This document shows positions 1 to 5,691 of a stretch of 6,946 nt of DNA, piece by piece. Each line of letters opens with the position of its first letter. The first letter of the stretch is position 1. This DNA comes from Algicoccus sp048820935 (GTDB lineage: Bacteria; Pseudomonadota; Gammaproteobacteria; Burkholderiales; Burkholderiaceae_B). A model generated the notes under the pieces. The model searched no databases and had not been told where the DNA came from. It saw only the letters and a program-made list of their open reading frames with translations. The DNA lies in NCBI RefSeq assembly GCF_048820935.1, contig NZ_JBMERD010000030.1, positions 1-6,946 on the forward strand, read 5' to 3'. The translations under genes and the position numbers were made by a program.

Positions 1-1
1 T

Positions 2-82
2 AAATCATACCGTGACGCCTCACATAGGTCACACGGAGTTATTCAGAGTTTCCTAAAGAATATAAAAACTCAAACAACATGA
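2..82 (+). CDS. C-terminal end of an unidentified protein entering from the left
   Basis: The frame is open from the first bases of the window to a TGA at 80-82 and gives 26 residues, starting KSYRDASHRS and ending KNIKTQTT. The stop overlaps the ATG at 79 as ATGA, a typical translational-coupling arrangement, which is the main reason to think the frame is real. The tail, with a hydrophobic run followed by basic residues, is vaguely like the last helix of LysR-type regulators, but 26 residues cannot establish a family. The gene is truncated by the window edge, so its start and function are unknown. Confidence 0.4.
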   Translation, partial: KSYRDASHRSHGVIQSFLKNIKTQTT

Positions 83-219
83 TTGCTGTCGAATTTGATA
101 ATAAACAAATAGGACGCAATGTTTATTTATGCACCCCAGACTCAATTCCTCAGACATTAGCCACAAAAACGATTCATGGCATGATCATCTCCTTATCAAC
201 CGCTCTGGGGCAAGACTAA
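79..219 (+). CDS. possible small protein of 46 residues, translationally coupled to the upstream frame
   Basis: An ATG at 79 opens a 46-codon frame ending in TAA at 217-219. It overlaps the TGA of the upstream frame by four bases (ATGA) and is followed 31 bases later by a strong hairpin at 251-276, so position in a short operon just before a terminator supports it. The product begins MIAVEFDNKQIGRNVYL and has no recognisable domain, signal peptide or membrane segment. No clear Shine-Dalgarno sequence precedes the ATG, so translation would depend on coupling. It may equally be chance or the decayed remnant of a longer gene; I do not recognise it. Confidence 0.3.
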   Translation: MIAVEFDNKQIGRNVYLCTPDSIPQTLATKTIHGMIISLSTALGQD

Positions 220-250
220 CTCAGTCATCACCACAAACCGAGAGAACTCA

Positions 251-276
251 AAAACCCTTTGTTTTAAAAGGGTTTT
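251..276. terminator. probable bidirectional rho-independent terminator
   Basis: AAAACCCTTT (251-260) and AAAGGGTTTT (267-276) form a perfect 10-bp stem around the 6-base loop GTTTTA. The T run at the 3' side serves the plus strand, and the A run at the 5' side serves the minus strand, giving the symmetric form common at bidirectional terminators. It lies 31 bases past the stop at 219 and would end the transcript entering from the left. Confidence 0.65.
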
Positions 277-718
277 CTGAGGTTTCTTGGGTGTATCAAT
301 TTACATTTTTTATACAAGTAATTCAAAAAATCCCATCACATTCAGCGAGCTTGTCATGGTGTGCTCCCGCCGGACCATCCGATGGGTAACATAGTCCATG
401 AGGCAACAGCTTATCGCGGGTAACAAAAACGATGAGTCAATGCGCCGGAAAAGTTAATTGTCGCTGAATAACCACTGATGGTTTCGATAATATAGAAGTC
501 AGGGCACGTAGATATTTGAATGGACGTCATGCCAAAGCCTGTGACCCCACTTGATCCAAAAGTGACCCCAAAGCCAAAGCTCAAGAAGCGATTTATGCAC
601 TGTCCAGAAAATCACCCAGTACCGGGCAACTCGAACAAATCCTCATTTTTTGAGGCACCGACCGAGATGCAAAAGTTTCTTTATAAAAAGCAGGCAGAAA
701 GTACTATTTCAGCGTAAA
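277..718. other. gene-poor stretch with no recognisable intact gene
   Basis: Nothing here can be supported as an intact gene. The longest plus-strand frame, 520-717, would give 65 residues with a Pro/Lys-rich start (MPKPVTPLDPKVTPKPK) but has no ribosome binding site and matches no family I know. The minus strand of about 405-615 is also open and reads FGFGVTFGSSGVTGFG in the same place, the antisense echo of the same short repeat. Both strands being open, with stops in all frames nearby, fits decayed mobile or horizontally acquired DNA next to the transposase remnant. Confidence 0.45.
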
Positions 719-916
719 TCAGGATTTTGCCTCGCAAGTGCCGAAAGTGCGCTTTTTAGGCGAAATCTTGTCGACCCGTGCTGACAGGGCTTTGAAGTTC
801 AGGAGCGCATCGATATTGGTCAGGGGATCTCCGATCTGATCCAGTTTCTCGCGCTGATGCTCATCGGCAAAGCGTTCGAGTTTGACGGCACTAGGTTTCA
901 GGGTGCTTACGGACAA
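719..916 (-). pseudogene. N-terminal fragment of an IS5-like transposase
   Basis: The minus-strand frame yields about 65 residues. Its core, LERFADEHQREKLDQIGDPL followed by NIDALLNF and ARVDKISP, resembles the start of IS5-group DDE transposases, in which a GDPL motif and a following (V/N)DF segment precede the GGRPPYP region. Here homology appears to stop after ISP (about residue 53, near 758), and the frame ends at 719 without the GGRPPYP motif or any catalytic DDE region. Full-length relatives are over 300 residues, so this is a remnant. The only start in frame is TTG at 916; an ATG (minus strand, about 937) lies in another frame that closes at once, suggesting a frameshift near the start. 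It cannot encode an active enzyme. Confidence 0.7.
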
Positions 917-983
917 AAAGGTAGCAACGGGATCATTTTATGAAATCGGCACCCTCAATGGGGTTATTCGAGACACCCTTTAG
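719..983 (-). mobile_element. truncated IS5-family insertion sequence, one end preserved
   Basis: Upstream of the transposase fragment, the minus strand reads AAGGGTGTCTCGAATAACC from about 980, which has the look of an IS5-group terminal inverted repeat placed the expected short distance before the gene. The adjacent TTAG at 980-983 is compatible with the YTAR target preference of this family, but no matching copy or second inverted repeat was found to the left. The other end and most of the transposase have been lost, so the boundary near 719 is a deletion or recombination point rather than an IS end. Confidence 0.5.
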
Positions 984-1250
984 TCGCTACAGCTGACTTC
1001 TGACTGTCTTTGCTTGTCAGGATTGATATACGATGGTTTGGATTACCGACTTCTGGATGCTCCCGAACTTCAAAGGAAAATCCAATTGCTGTGCCAACCT
1101 GCACGCGCTTTGTCGCCTCCGGCACAAATCATTTGGCAAGAAATCTGGCAAAGCCGTGCATCCTTATCAACTCGGCCTGGTCTGGAAATTTTGCACGACA
1201 CATCGAATTTTTCAACTTGATTTCAGCGAAAAATCTCAGAGAAAATGACG
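984..1250. other. open but unassigned sequence between IS remnant and rraA-like gene
   Basis: All three plus-strand frames stay open for about 200 bases here. The frame 984-1220 is the most protein-like, reading GLIYDGLDYRLLDAPELQRK in part, and could be the 3' part of a gene cut by the IS element, since it is open right up to the presumed IS boundary and then meets TAG at 981. Only TTG is available as a start and no ribosome binding site is visible. I recognise no domain. Treat it as a possible gene remnant, not as a gene. Confidence 0.25.
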
Positions 1251-1310
1251 AATCAGAATGAATGCGACCCTCCACAATACATGTGTCGAAAAACCGCATT
1301 CAATCTGATT
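1251..1310 (-). terminator. long imperfect inverted repeat, probable terminator of the rraA-like transcript
   Basis: AATCAGAATGAATGCG at 1251-1266 is the reverse complement of CGCATTCAATCTGATT at 1295-1310 except for one position, giving a 16-bp stem with a 28-base loop. On the minus strand it lies 20 bases beyond the rraA-like stop and is followed by CGTCATTTTCTC, a loose T-rich tract. The loop is longer than in a classical intrinsic terminator, so an mRNA 3'-end protecting hairpin is an alternative. Confidence 0.4.
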
Positions 1311-1330
1311 TTCTAACCATTAAAACGTTG

Positions 1331-2038
1331 TTAATGGATGTCCTGAGCGTCCTGAAGTGCTTTCGCAATGTCATCCACTGAAAAACCAGGTTTACGCGCT
1401 GCTTGCAAAAGTGGTTGTTCACGTTTCGTGACGAGTTCAATGCAACGAGGCAAATCCTGTAAGAACGACGGATCAATCACGACACCCCCATGGCAATCTG
1501 CATGAATGATGTCACCTGGATTTACAGCCATACCTAACACTTTCACGGGCACATTAAAATCGACAATGTGTGCGTGTGCGTGAGATGGTCCCACACTGGC
1601 TGCAATGACCGCAAAATCTGGATCGAGCATATCAAGATCGCGAACTGAGCCATTGGTCAAAACACCTTGCACACCCAATGCTCTGTGAATGGTCGTATTG
1701 ACTTCACCCCAGTTAGAACCAATCCCTGGCTGCTCATCAATGTCCTCCATCACGAGCACGACCGGCTCACCATCCTGTGCTTGTACATATCGGAAATAGG
1801 CCAGACGGTTTTTTTTGCCCTCCTCTGCACTCAATGGGGATGGATTGGCCGCACTGAAACGCATGGTTCGTGCAAATCCAACAATGGGCGGCAACGCTTT
1901 GGGTGCTGCAATCGGTGTTCCGTAGGTAAATCCTGTTGTTGTTCGGCAGCCCATCACAACTTCGAGTGCATTACAAATGGTTGGTGTATCAACTGCTGCT
2001 AAGGCTTCAAAAATTTTTTTCATCTCTGCTTTTTGCAT
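1331..2038 (-). CDS. RraA-like family protein (putative aldolase/decarboxylase-type enzyme)
   Basis: The product belongs to the RraA-like superfamily (demethylmenaquinone methyltransferase-like fold), whose members include RNase E regulator RraA and class II HMG/CHA aldolases that cleave pyruvate-yielding organic acids. Visible hallmarks, numbered from the upstream ATG at 2047, are the N-terminal VDTPTICNALE (19-29), the ligand-loop GVQGVLTNGSVRD (125-137) with the conserved Arg136-Asp137 pair, an acidic residue Glu115 exactly 21 residues before that Arg, and the PGDIIHADCHGGVVI segment (177-191). It is soluble, with no signal peptide. I prefer the start at 2038 (235 residues): AAAGGA at 2047-2052 sits 8 bases before it, while for the ATG at 2047 that element abuts or overlaps the start. 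It follows the TctC-like gene as the second cistron, pointing to organic-acid catabolism rather than RNase E control. Substrate unknown. Confidence 0.88.
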   Translation of the reverse strand: MQKAEMKKIFEALAAVDTPTICNALEVVMGCRTTTGFTYGTPIAAPKALPPIVGFARTMRFSAANPSPLSAEEGKKNRLAYFRYVQAQDGEPVVLVMEDIDEQPGIGSNWGEVNTTIHRALGVQGVLTNGSVRDLDMLDPDFAVIAASVGPSHAHAHIVDFNVPVKVLGMAVNPGDIIHADCHGGVVIDPSFLQDLPRCIELVTKREQPLLQAARKPGFSVDDIAKALQDAQDIH

Positions 2039-2077
2039 TAAAAACATCCTTTCGTTATCTTGTGTTGATGCTTCATT

Positions 2078-3040
2078 TTACTGACGAGGAATACCCGCTT
2101 TTTTAACCACATCGCCCCAACGCTCATATTCTTGACGAACATAGGCATCGTAATCTTTCGAGTTTTTATACGTTGCATTCAAACCATTTTGTTCAAGTCG
2201 ATCCTTGAACTTTTGGCTTTTTACGACCTCTTCCAGTGCAGCTTCCATTTTCTGAATGATCTCTGCATCTACACCCAACGGCGCCATCACACCATTCCAA
2301 GGCTCGATGACCAAATCATCCAGTTTTTGTTCACCGACTGAAGGCACATCAGGCAGCAAAGGCGAGCGTGTTTCAGACAGCATCGCAATGGCTTTGAGCT
2401 TTTTGTCTTTGATCAATGGCAAAACAACGGGCAAATCATCAAAAACAACATCGATACGACCCGCCAAAAGATCCGTCAAAGCCGGTGCAGATCCACGATA
2501 AGTGACGTGCGTCATGGGTTCACCCGCGATCATCGACACTAATTCACCCGTTAGGTGATTGCCAGAACCAATTCCGGAAGAGCCATACGACAGTGTTCTT
2601 TTACGAGCTTCTTCAATCAAACCATCAAAATCATTGGCTGGAAACTCGGCATTCACGACAATGGCTTTCGGGATGGAAGAGACCTGTGAAACACCTTGCA
2701 ACTGAAATGGGAGGTTTTCTGGAACACTTTGCAAAACATGGGGGCTAATCACAAGTCCTGTCACATTCACTAAATAGGTATAGCCATCTGGTTTTGAATC
2801 CGCCACATGTTTGGTTCCAATCAGACCTGTGGCACCCGGTTTGTTACTGACAATGACAGGCTGCCCAAGTGCTTCTGTGAGCCCATCTGCCACGACTCTG
2901 GCCACCATATCGGTATTTCCACCAGGTGCAAAAGCCACAACGAGCTCAACCGGTCGATTAGGCCAGTCACTTGCCGCCTGACTAACGCCAGCAACACCAA
3001 ACAAAGAAAGCAACACTCCACCCACTAAACGTCGAATCAT
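2078..3040 (-). CDS. TctC/Bug-family tripartite tricarboxylate transporter substrate-binding protein
   Basis: This is a 320-residue periplasmic binding protein of the Bug family, which captures carboxylates for TctAB-type secondary transporters or for sensing. A signal peptide covers residues 1-22 (basic MIRR, hydrophobic core, cleavage after SQA). The mature start DWPNRPVELVVAFAPGGNTD (25-44), then NKPGATGLIG (66-75), SGIGSGNHLTGEL (155-167) and HVTYRGSAPALTDLLAGRID (178-197) are family signatures around the ligand pocket; WNGVMAPLG (248-256) corresponds to the usual W.G..AP segment. Length is normal for the family. The ATG is preceded by GGAG at 3047-3050 with a 6-base gap. It is the first gene of a two-gene operon with the RraA-like gene. 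No TctA or TctB lies in the window, as is frequent for orphan Bug proteins in Burkholderiales. Ligand not predictable. Confidence 0.92.
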   Translation of the reverse strand: MIRRLVGGVLLSLFGVAGVSQAASDWPNRPVELVVAFAPGGNTDMVARVVADGLTEALGQPVIVSNKPGATGLIGTKHVADSKPDGYTYLVNVTGLVISPHVLQSVPENLPFQLQGVSQVSSIPKAIVVNAEFPANDFDGLIEEARKRTLSYGSSGIGSGNHLTGELVSMIAGEPMTHVTYRGSAPALTDLLAGRIDVVFDDLPVVLPLIKDKKLKAIAMLSETRSPLLPDVPSVGEQKLDDLVIEPWNGVMAPLGVDAEIIQKMEAALEEVVKSQKFKDRLEQNGLNATYKNSKDYDAYVRQEYERWGDVVKKAGIPRQ

Positions 3041-3064
3041 GTCTCACTCCAGTTTTTGCTTATC

Positions 3065-3080
3065 ATCAGCATCTGCTGAT
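3065..3080. promoter_or_regulatory. operator-like palindrome in the tctC-like gene leader
   Basis: ATCAGCA (3065-3071) and TGCTGAT (3074-3080) are perfect 7-bp inverted arms separated by TC. The site lies 25-40 bases upstream of the tctC-like start codon and covers the transcription start predicted from the nearby -10 element, the position expected of a repressor operator. The factor is unknown. Confidence 0.4.
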
Positions 3081-3083
3081 ATC

Positions 3084-3111
3084 ATTAAAATAAATTTGCT
3101 AGCCTACTCAA
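3084..3111 (-). promoter_or_regulatory. candidate sigma-70 promoter for the tctC-rraA-like operon
   Basis: On the minus strand TTGAGT (3106-3111) and TTTAAT (3084-3089) match the -35 and -10 consensus at 4 and 5 of 6 positions, with a 16-base spacer. Transcription would begin near 3077, giving a leader of roughly 36 bases before the ATG at 3040. Confidence 0.4.
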
Positions 3112-3175
3112 CTTAAAATAAATTAGTTAACCTTAGCCACCAAATCTCCCTTAAAAATTTTTTCAGCTTAAATAA

Positions 3176-3201
3176 GATATATTGATCAAAATCAATATAT
3201 C
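3176..3201. promoter_or_regulatory. FNR/Anr-type binding site within a perfect 26-bp palindrome
   Basis: GATATATTGAT (3176-3186) and ATCAATATATC (3191-3201) are perfect 11-bp arms around CAAA. The core TTGATCAAAATCAA (3182-3195) is an exact match to the FNR/Anr consensus TTGAT-N4-ATCAA. It lies in the divergent intergenic region between the tctC-like gene on the minus strand and the lipoprotein on the plus strand. Its centre is about 111 bases upstream of the predicted tctC-like start point, not one of the standard activation distances, so which gene it controls is open. Confidence 0.6.
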
Positions 3202-3213
3202 CGATATCCGCGC

Positions 3214-3241
3214 ACGCCTAACGGATCATGACGATAGGCGT
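3214..3241. repeat. short inverted repeat beside the FNR-like site
   Basis: ACGCCTA (3214-3220) and TAGGCGT (3235-3241) are perfect 7-bp arms with a 14-base loop, in the same intergenic region as the FNR-like palindrome. It could be an additional operator or an RNA hairpin on the plus strand. There is no T run directly after it, so a terminator is less likely. Confidence 0.3.
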
Positions 3242-3417
3242 TCTTACTGTCAACCTATTCACACAAATGATTTTTTAATACTATTTTTTAATATTTAAAG
3301 ATATTCTGTAGAATCATTTCTTTTTTATAACTCTTAATAATACTTGCAAAAAAATAATTATAAAAACAATAGTATGTAAAACTTTTAAGCAACCTGATGT
3401 CACTTAAATTTCTCACT

Positions 3418-3600
3418 ATGATAAAAAAATTACTGTCACTGTGTTTGCTGACACCTTTCCTATTTGCTTGCACCACCCAAGAACGTGTTGAGCTTCAGAC
3501 CTTAGAAAATCTGCCTGGCATCACCTGTACAGATGACAATGGGCACACGTCTTGCGGGCCCGACAACCCCGTCACTTGGGATCAGAACTTAGGCCCTTGA
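3418..3600 (+). CDS. small putative lipoprotein
   Basis: The 60-residue product has a classical lipoprotein signal: MIKK, a leucine-rich core, then the lipobox LFAC with the acceptor Cys at residue 18, leaving a mature peptide of 43 residues. Phe at the position before Ala in the lipobox is slightly unusual. The mature part is acidic and polar with two further cysteines (GITC and TSCG) that could form a disulphide. I chose the ATG at 3418 because it gives the normal MxKK start; the ATG at 3397 adds seven residues (MSLKFLT) and cannot be excluded. Neither has a strong ribosome binding site. The gene sits alone between a very AT-rich upstream region and the transporter, 204 bases away. It resembles the many small entericidin-like or cell-envelope lipoproteins, but no family can be named. 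Confidence 0.6.
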   Translation: MIKKLLSLCLLTPFLFACTTQERVELQTLENLPGITCTDDNGHTSCGPDNPVTWDQNLGP

Positions 3601-3702
3601 TTAAAGCTCACGCTAAATGAAGCGCCTAATTGCCTAGCCGGCAAGTTGAGGTAGACTGAATGCATTCAAGATCCTGTTTTCAAAATGATTTTCAGGAAAA
3701 TC

Positions 3703-3731
3703 TGGACCTGTCCTGCATAAAAACTTAGTAT
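3703..3731 (+). promoter_or_regulatory. weak candidate promoter for the transporter operon
   Basis: TGGACC (3703-3708) and TAGTAT (3726-3731) each match 4 of 6 positions of the sigma-70 boxes with a 17-base spacer, upstream of the transporter. Transcription would start near 3738, just ahead of the 13-bp palindrome at 3749-3761. The match is modest. Confidence 0.25.
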
Positions 3732-3748
3732 TCAAATGGTCGCTTTGC

Positions 3749-3761
3749 TGTGATCATCACA
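3749..3761. promoter_or_regulatory. operator-like palindrome upstream of the transporter
   Basis: TGTGATCATCACA is a perfect palindrome of two 6-base arms around a central C, ending 43 bases before the transporter ATG. It has CRP-like half sites (TGTGA and TCACA), but they are only 3 bases apart instead of 6, so a different repressor is more likely than CRP. Confidence 0.4.
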
Positions 3762-3804
3762 AAACATCAAAAATAATCCGTTTAGATGCAAGGGTCTTTC
3801 ACGC

Positions 3805-5691
3805 ATGACGACAACCGCCCCGTGTTCGCGTTCCGATGCTCTCACAATTGCCGATGCAATCTCCACGCACCCGTTGTTTGCCAAACTCAGTCCCTTACAA
3901 AAAGCCCGTTTACTAGCTGCCAGTACAATCCAACACTTTGCAACCGACGAACTGCTTCTTGAAGCGCATCAAACTGCCGATCACTACCTCTGGATACTTC
4001 AAGGCAGCGCCATCTATCTTGCCCGAGAAAACCCTGTGTTACATCCTTCTGATGGCATTGGGCAAGAAGTCTTTTCTGAAGGACCTCCTGAACAACGAAA
4101 ATATCTCGCCAGTGTGCGTGCGCTCACAGCGGTTTGTGCAATCCGTATTGACCACAGTGCTTTACAGGACATCGCCACCTCATTACCCGAATTACGTTCC
4201 CGAGCACTCCTAACACTTGCGGCACGACTCGGCAATTTTAATTCACCCATCAAATCTGCCAAGCCCCCAGATCCACCCGCATCAACAAAGCCAGCCTTTC
4301 CCTATCAAGCGATGTTGGGCTGGTGTACAACCATTGTTCTACCCTTGATTGTCTGGAAAGTTTGTCTCCAATATGCTCTTCCTCCACACAGCTCAGTCTT
4401 TCTAGGACTGTTCACGATGATGGTACTGATGTGGATTTTCTCGCTAATTGATGAGTTTATTCCACCACTCATCGTTGTCGTTGCCATCCTGTTTGTCGAT
4501 CTTGTTCCGCCTCGAGTTGCTTTGCATGGGTTTTATTCCCGAGCATTTATGCTGTTGCTTGGCGTTTATGCCATTTCTGCTTTGATGGTAAGTTCTGGCC
4601 TCGCTTATCGGTTCATGTTGTGGCTGCTAATCCGTTTACCTGACCGTCCTTTCTGGCACCGAACGGCTTTAAGTCTTTTTGGGGCATTATTGTCGATTGT
4701 CATGCCCTCAGCCAGTGCACGAATGTCACTGATGTTGCCGCTCTATCAGGAAATGAATAGCAGCTTAAAGCTGCGCCCTAAAAGTCCAGAGTCTAGCGCG
4801 CTCGCCATCTCAACCTTTACCGGCGCCACCCTATTTGCGCCAATTTTCTTAACGGCTAAATCTTCGAACTTGGCTGCGTTTTCCATGATGCCTAGCCAGG
4901 TGCGTGAACAATTCCAAGGTTCTTCATGGTTTTTTAGTGCTCTCGTGGTAGCACTGGGCTTATCGGCAATGCACTTTTGGTTTATGCGTAGGCGTTGGTT
5001 GTCTGCGCATCAACCGAAAGTTTTGCCCAAAGACCGTATTGTTCGTCAACTCAAAGTCATGGGAAAGCTACAAACCTCCGAATGGGTTGCCGCGTTTGCA
5101 TTCATCGTGTTTTTGCTGGGATCGGTCACACCCCAATGGCACCAATCGCAAGCAGCTTGGTTATCTGGACTTGTGCTCGTGTCGTTACTTGCACTGGGTC
5201 TATTCGATAAAAAGTCCTTTCAAGGGAAAATTGAATGGCCGATGATTTTCTTTTTGCTGTCTTTAGATGGAATCACCGACTCCATCACTTACCTTGGACT
5301 GGACACACTCCTGTTTGGTCGAATCAGCCACAGCCTGCAATGGATGGATGAACGCTTATCATTGTTTATCATCCTGGCTTTTGTGGTCACCGTCGGGCTG
5401 CGTTTAGCCTTACCGCTAACAGCTGGCATGATTCTCGCCGTCACCATTCTTTTACCAACCGGGATTGAACTAGGAATTCATCCTTGGATCACTGTGTTTC
5501 TCTCATCACTCTTTTCTGATATCTGGTTTATGCCATATCAGAACTCAACGTATCAACAAGCCGTGAATGCCGGCATGAGTCAAAACTTTGAGCGTCAGAC
5601 CTTTATGCGATACAACCTATTGCTTAATCTTGCCCGTGTCGTCCTTGCGTTTGCGAGCATTCCCTATTGGCAGTGGCTAGGGCTTCAATAA
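3805..5691 (+). CDS. SLC13/DASS-type anion permease with N-terminal cyclic-nucleotide-binding-like domain
   Basis: The 628-residue protein joins two parts. Residues 15-142 form a CRP-like (cNMP-binding) domain: HPLFAKLSP, LLLEAHQTADHYLWILQGSA and LASVRALTAVCAIRID follow the family beta-roll pattern. In the phosphate-binding cassette the usual PR-A-A-T reads KYLAS, so the canonical Arg is Tyr100 and ordinary cAMP binding is doubtful. After a Pro-rich linker (148-165), residues 170-622 are a multispan membrane region of the SLC13 (sodium:anion symporter, DASS) type, with about a dozen hydrophobic segments. The first SNT-like ion site reads SAS (302-304) before MLPL, and the second repeat reads LPLTAG (535-540), so the standard Asn is absent in both. 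AAGGG at 3790-3794 lies 10 bases before the ATG. The downstream binding protein overlaps its stop, so the two are likely made together. The substrate is probably a small anion; Na+ coupling is uncertain. Confidence 0.8.
   Translation: MTTTAPCSRSDALTIADAISTHPLFAKLSPLQKARLLAASTIQHFATDELLLEAHQTADHYLWILQGSAIYLARENPVLHPSDGIGQEVFSEGPPEQRKYLASVRALTAVCAIRIDHSALQDIATSLPELRSRALLTLAARLGNFNSPIKSAKPPDPPASTKPAFPYQAMLGWCTTIVLPLIVWKVCLQYALPPHSSVFLGLFTMMVLMWIFSLIDEFIPPLIVVVAILFVDLVPPRVALHGFYSRAFMLLLGVYAISALMVSSGLAYRFMLWLLIRLPDRPFWHRTALSLFGALLSIVMPSASARMSLMLPLYQEMNSSLKLRPKSPESSALAISTFTGATLFAPIFLTAKSSNLAAFSMMPSQVREQFQGSSWFFSALVVALGLSAMHFWFMRRRWLSAHQPKVLPKDRIVRQLKVMGKLQTSEWVAAFAFIVFLLGSVTPQWHQSQAAWLSGLVLVSLLALGLFDKKSFQGKIEWPMIFFLLSLDGITDSITYLGLDTLLFGRISHSLQWMDERLSLFIILAFVVTVGLRLALPLTAGMILAVTILLPTGIELGIHPWITVFLSSLFSDIWFMPYQNSTYQQAVNAGMSQNFERQTFMRYNLLLNLARVVLAFASIPYWQWLGLQ

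Noticed and set aside
129..389. Plus-strand frame of 86 codons
   Set aside because: It runs straight through the 251-276 terminator hairpin, overlaps the better-placed 79-219 frame, has no ribosome binding site and resembles no protein family.
1010..1261. Plus-strand frames of 83 and 71 codons overlapping the 984-1220 frame
   Set aside because: They are alternative frames of the same open stretch; composition rich in Cys, Asn and Trp is not protein-like, and neither has a ribosome binding site.
1331..2038. Naming the RraA-like gene rraA or menG
   Set aside because: The operon context with a carboxylate-binding protein and the length of about 235 residues, well above the roughly 160 of E. 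coli RraA, argue against the RNase E regulator, so no gene symbol was given.
3344..3372. TTGCAA-N17-CAATAG as promoter of the small lipoprotein
   Set aside because: The -10 box matches only 2 of 6 positions; in such AT-rich DNA many comparable matches arise by chance.
3625..3702. Hairpins between the lipoprotein and the transporter
   Set aside because: A bulged stem at 3625-3651 and several mutually exclusive short stems at 3672-3702 exist, but none is long and none has a following T run, so no terminator or riboswitch can be claimed.
3749..3761. CRP (cAMP receptor protein) binding site
   Set aside because: The half sites TGTGA and TCACA are separated by 3 bases instead of the required 6, so it was kept only as an operator-like palindrome.
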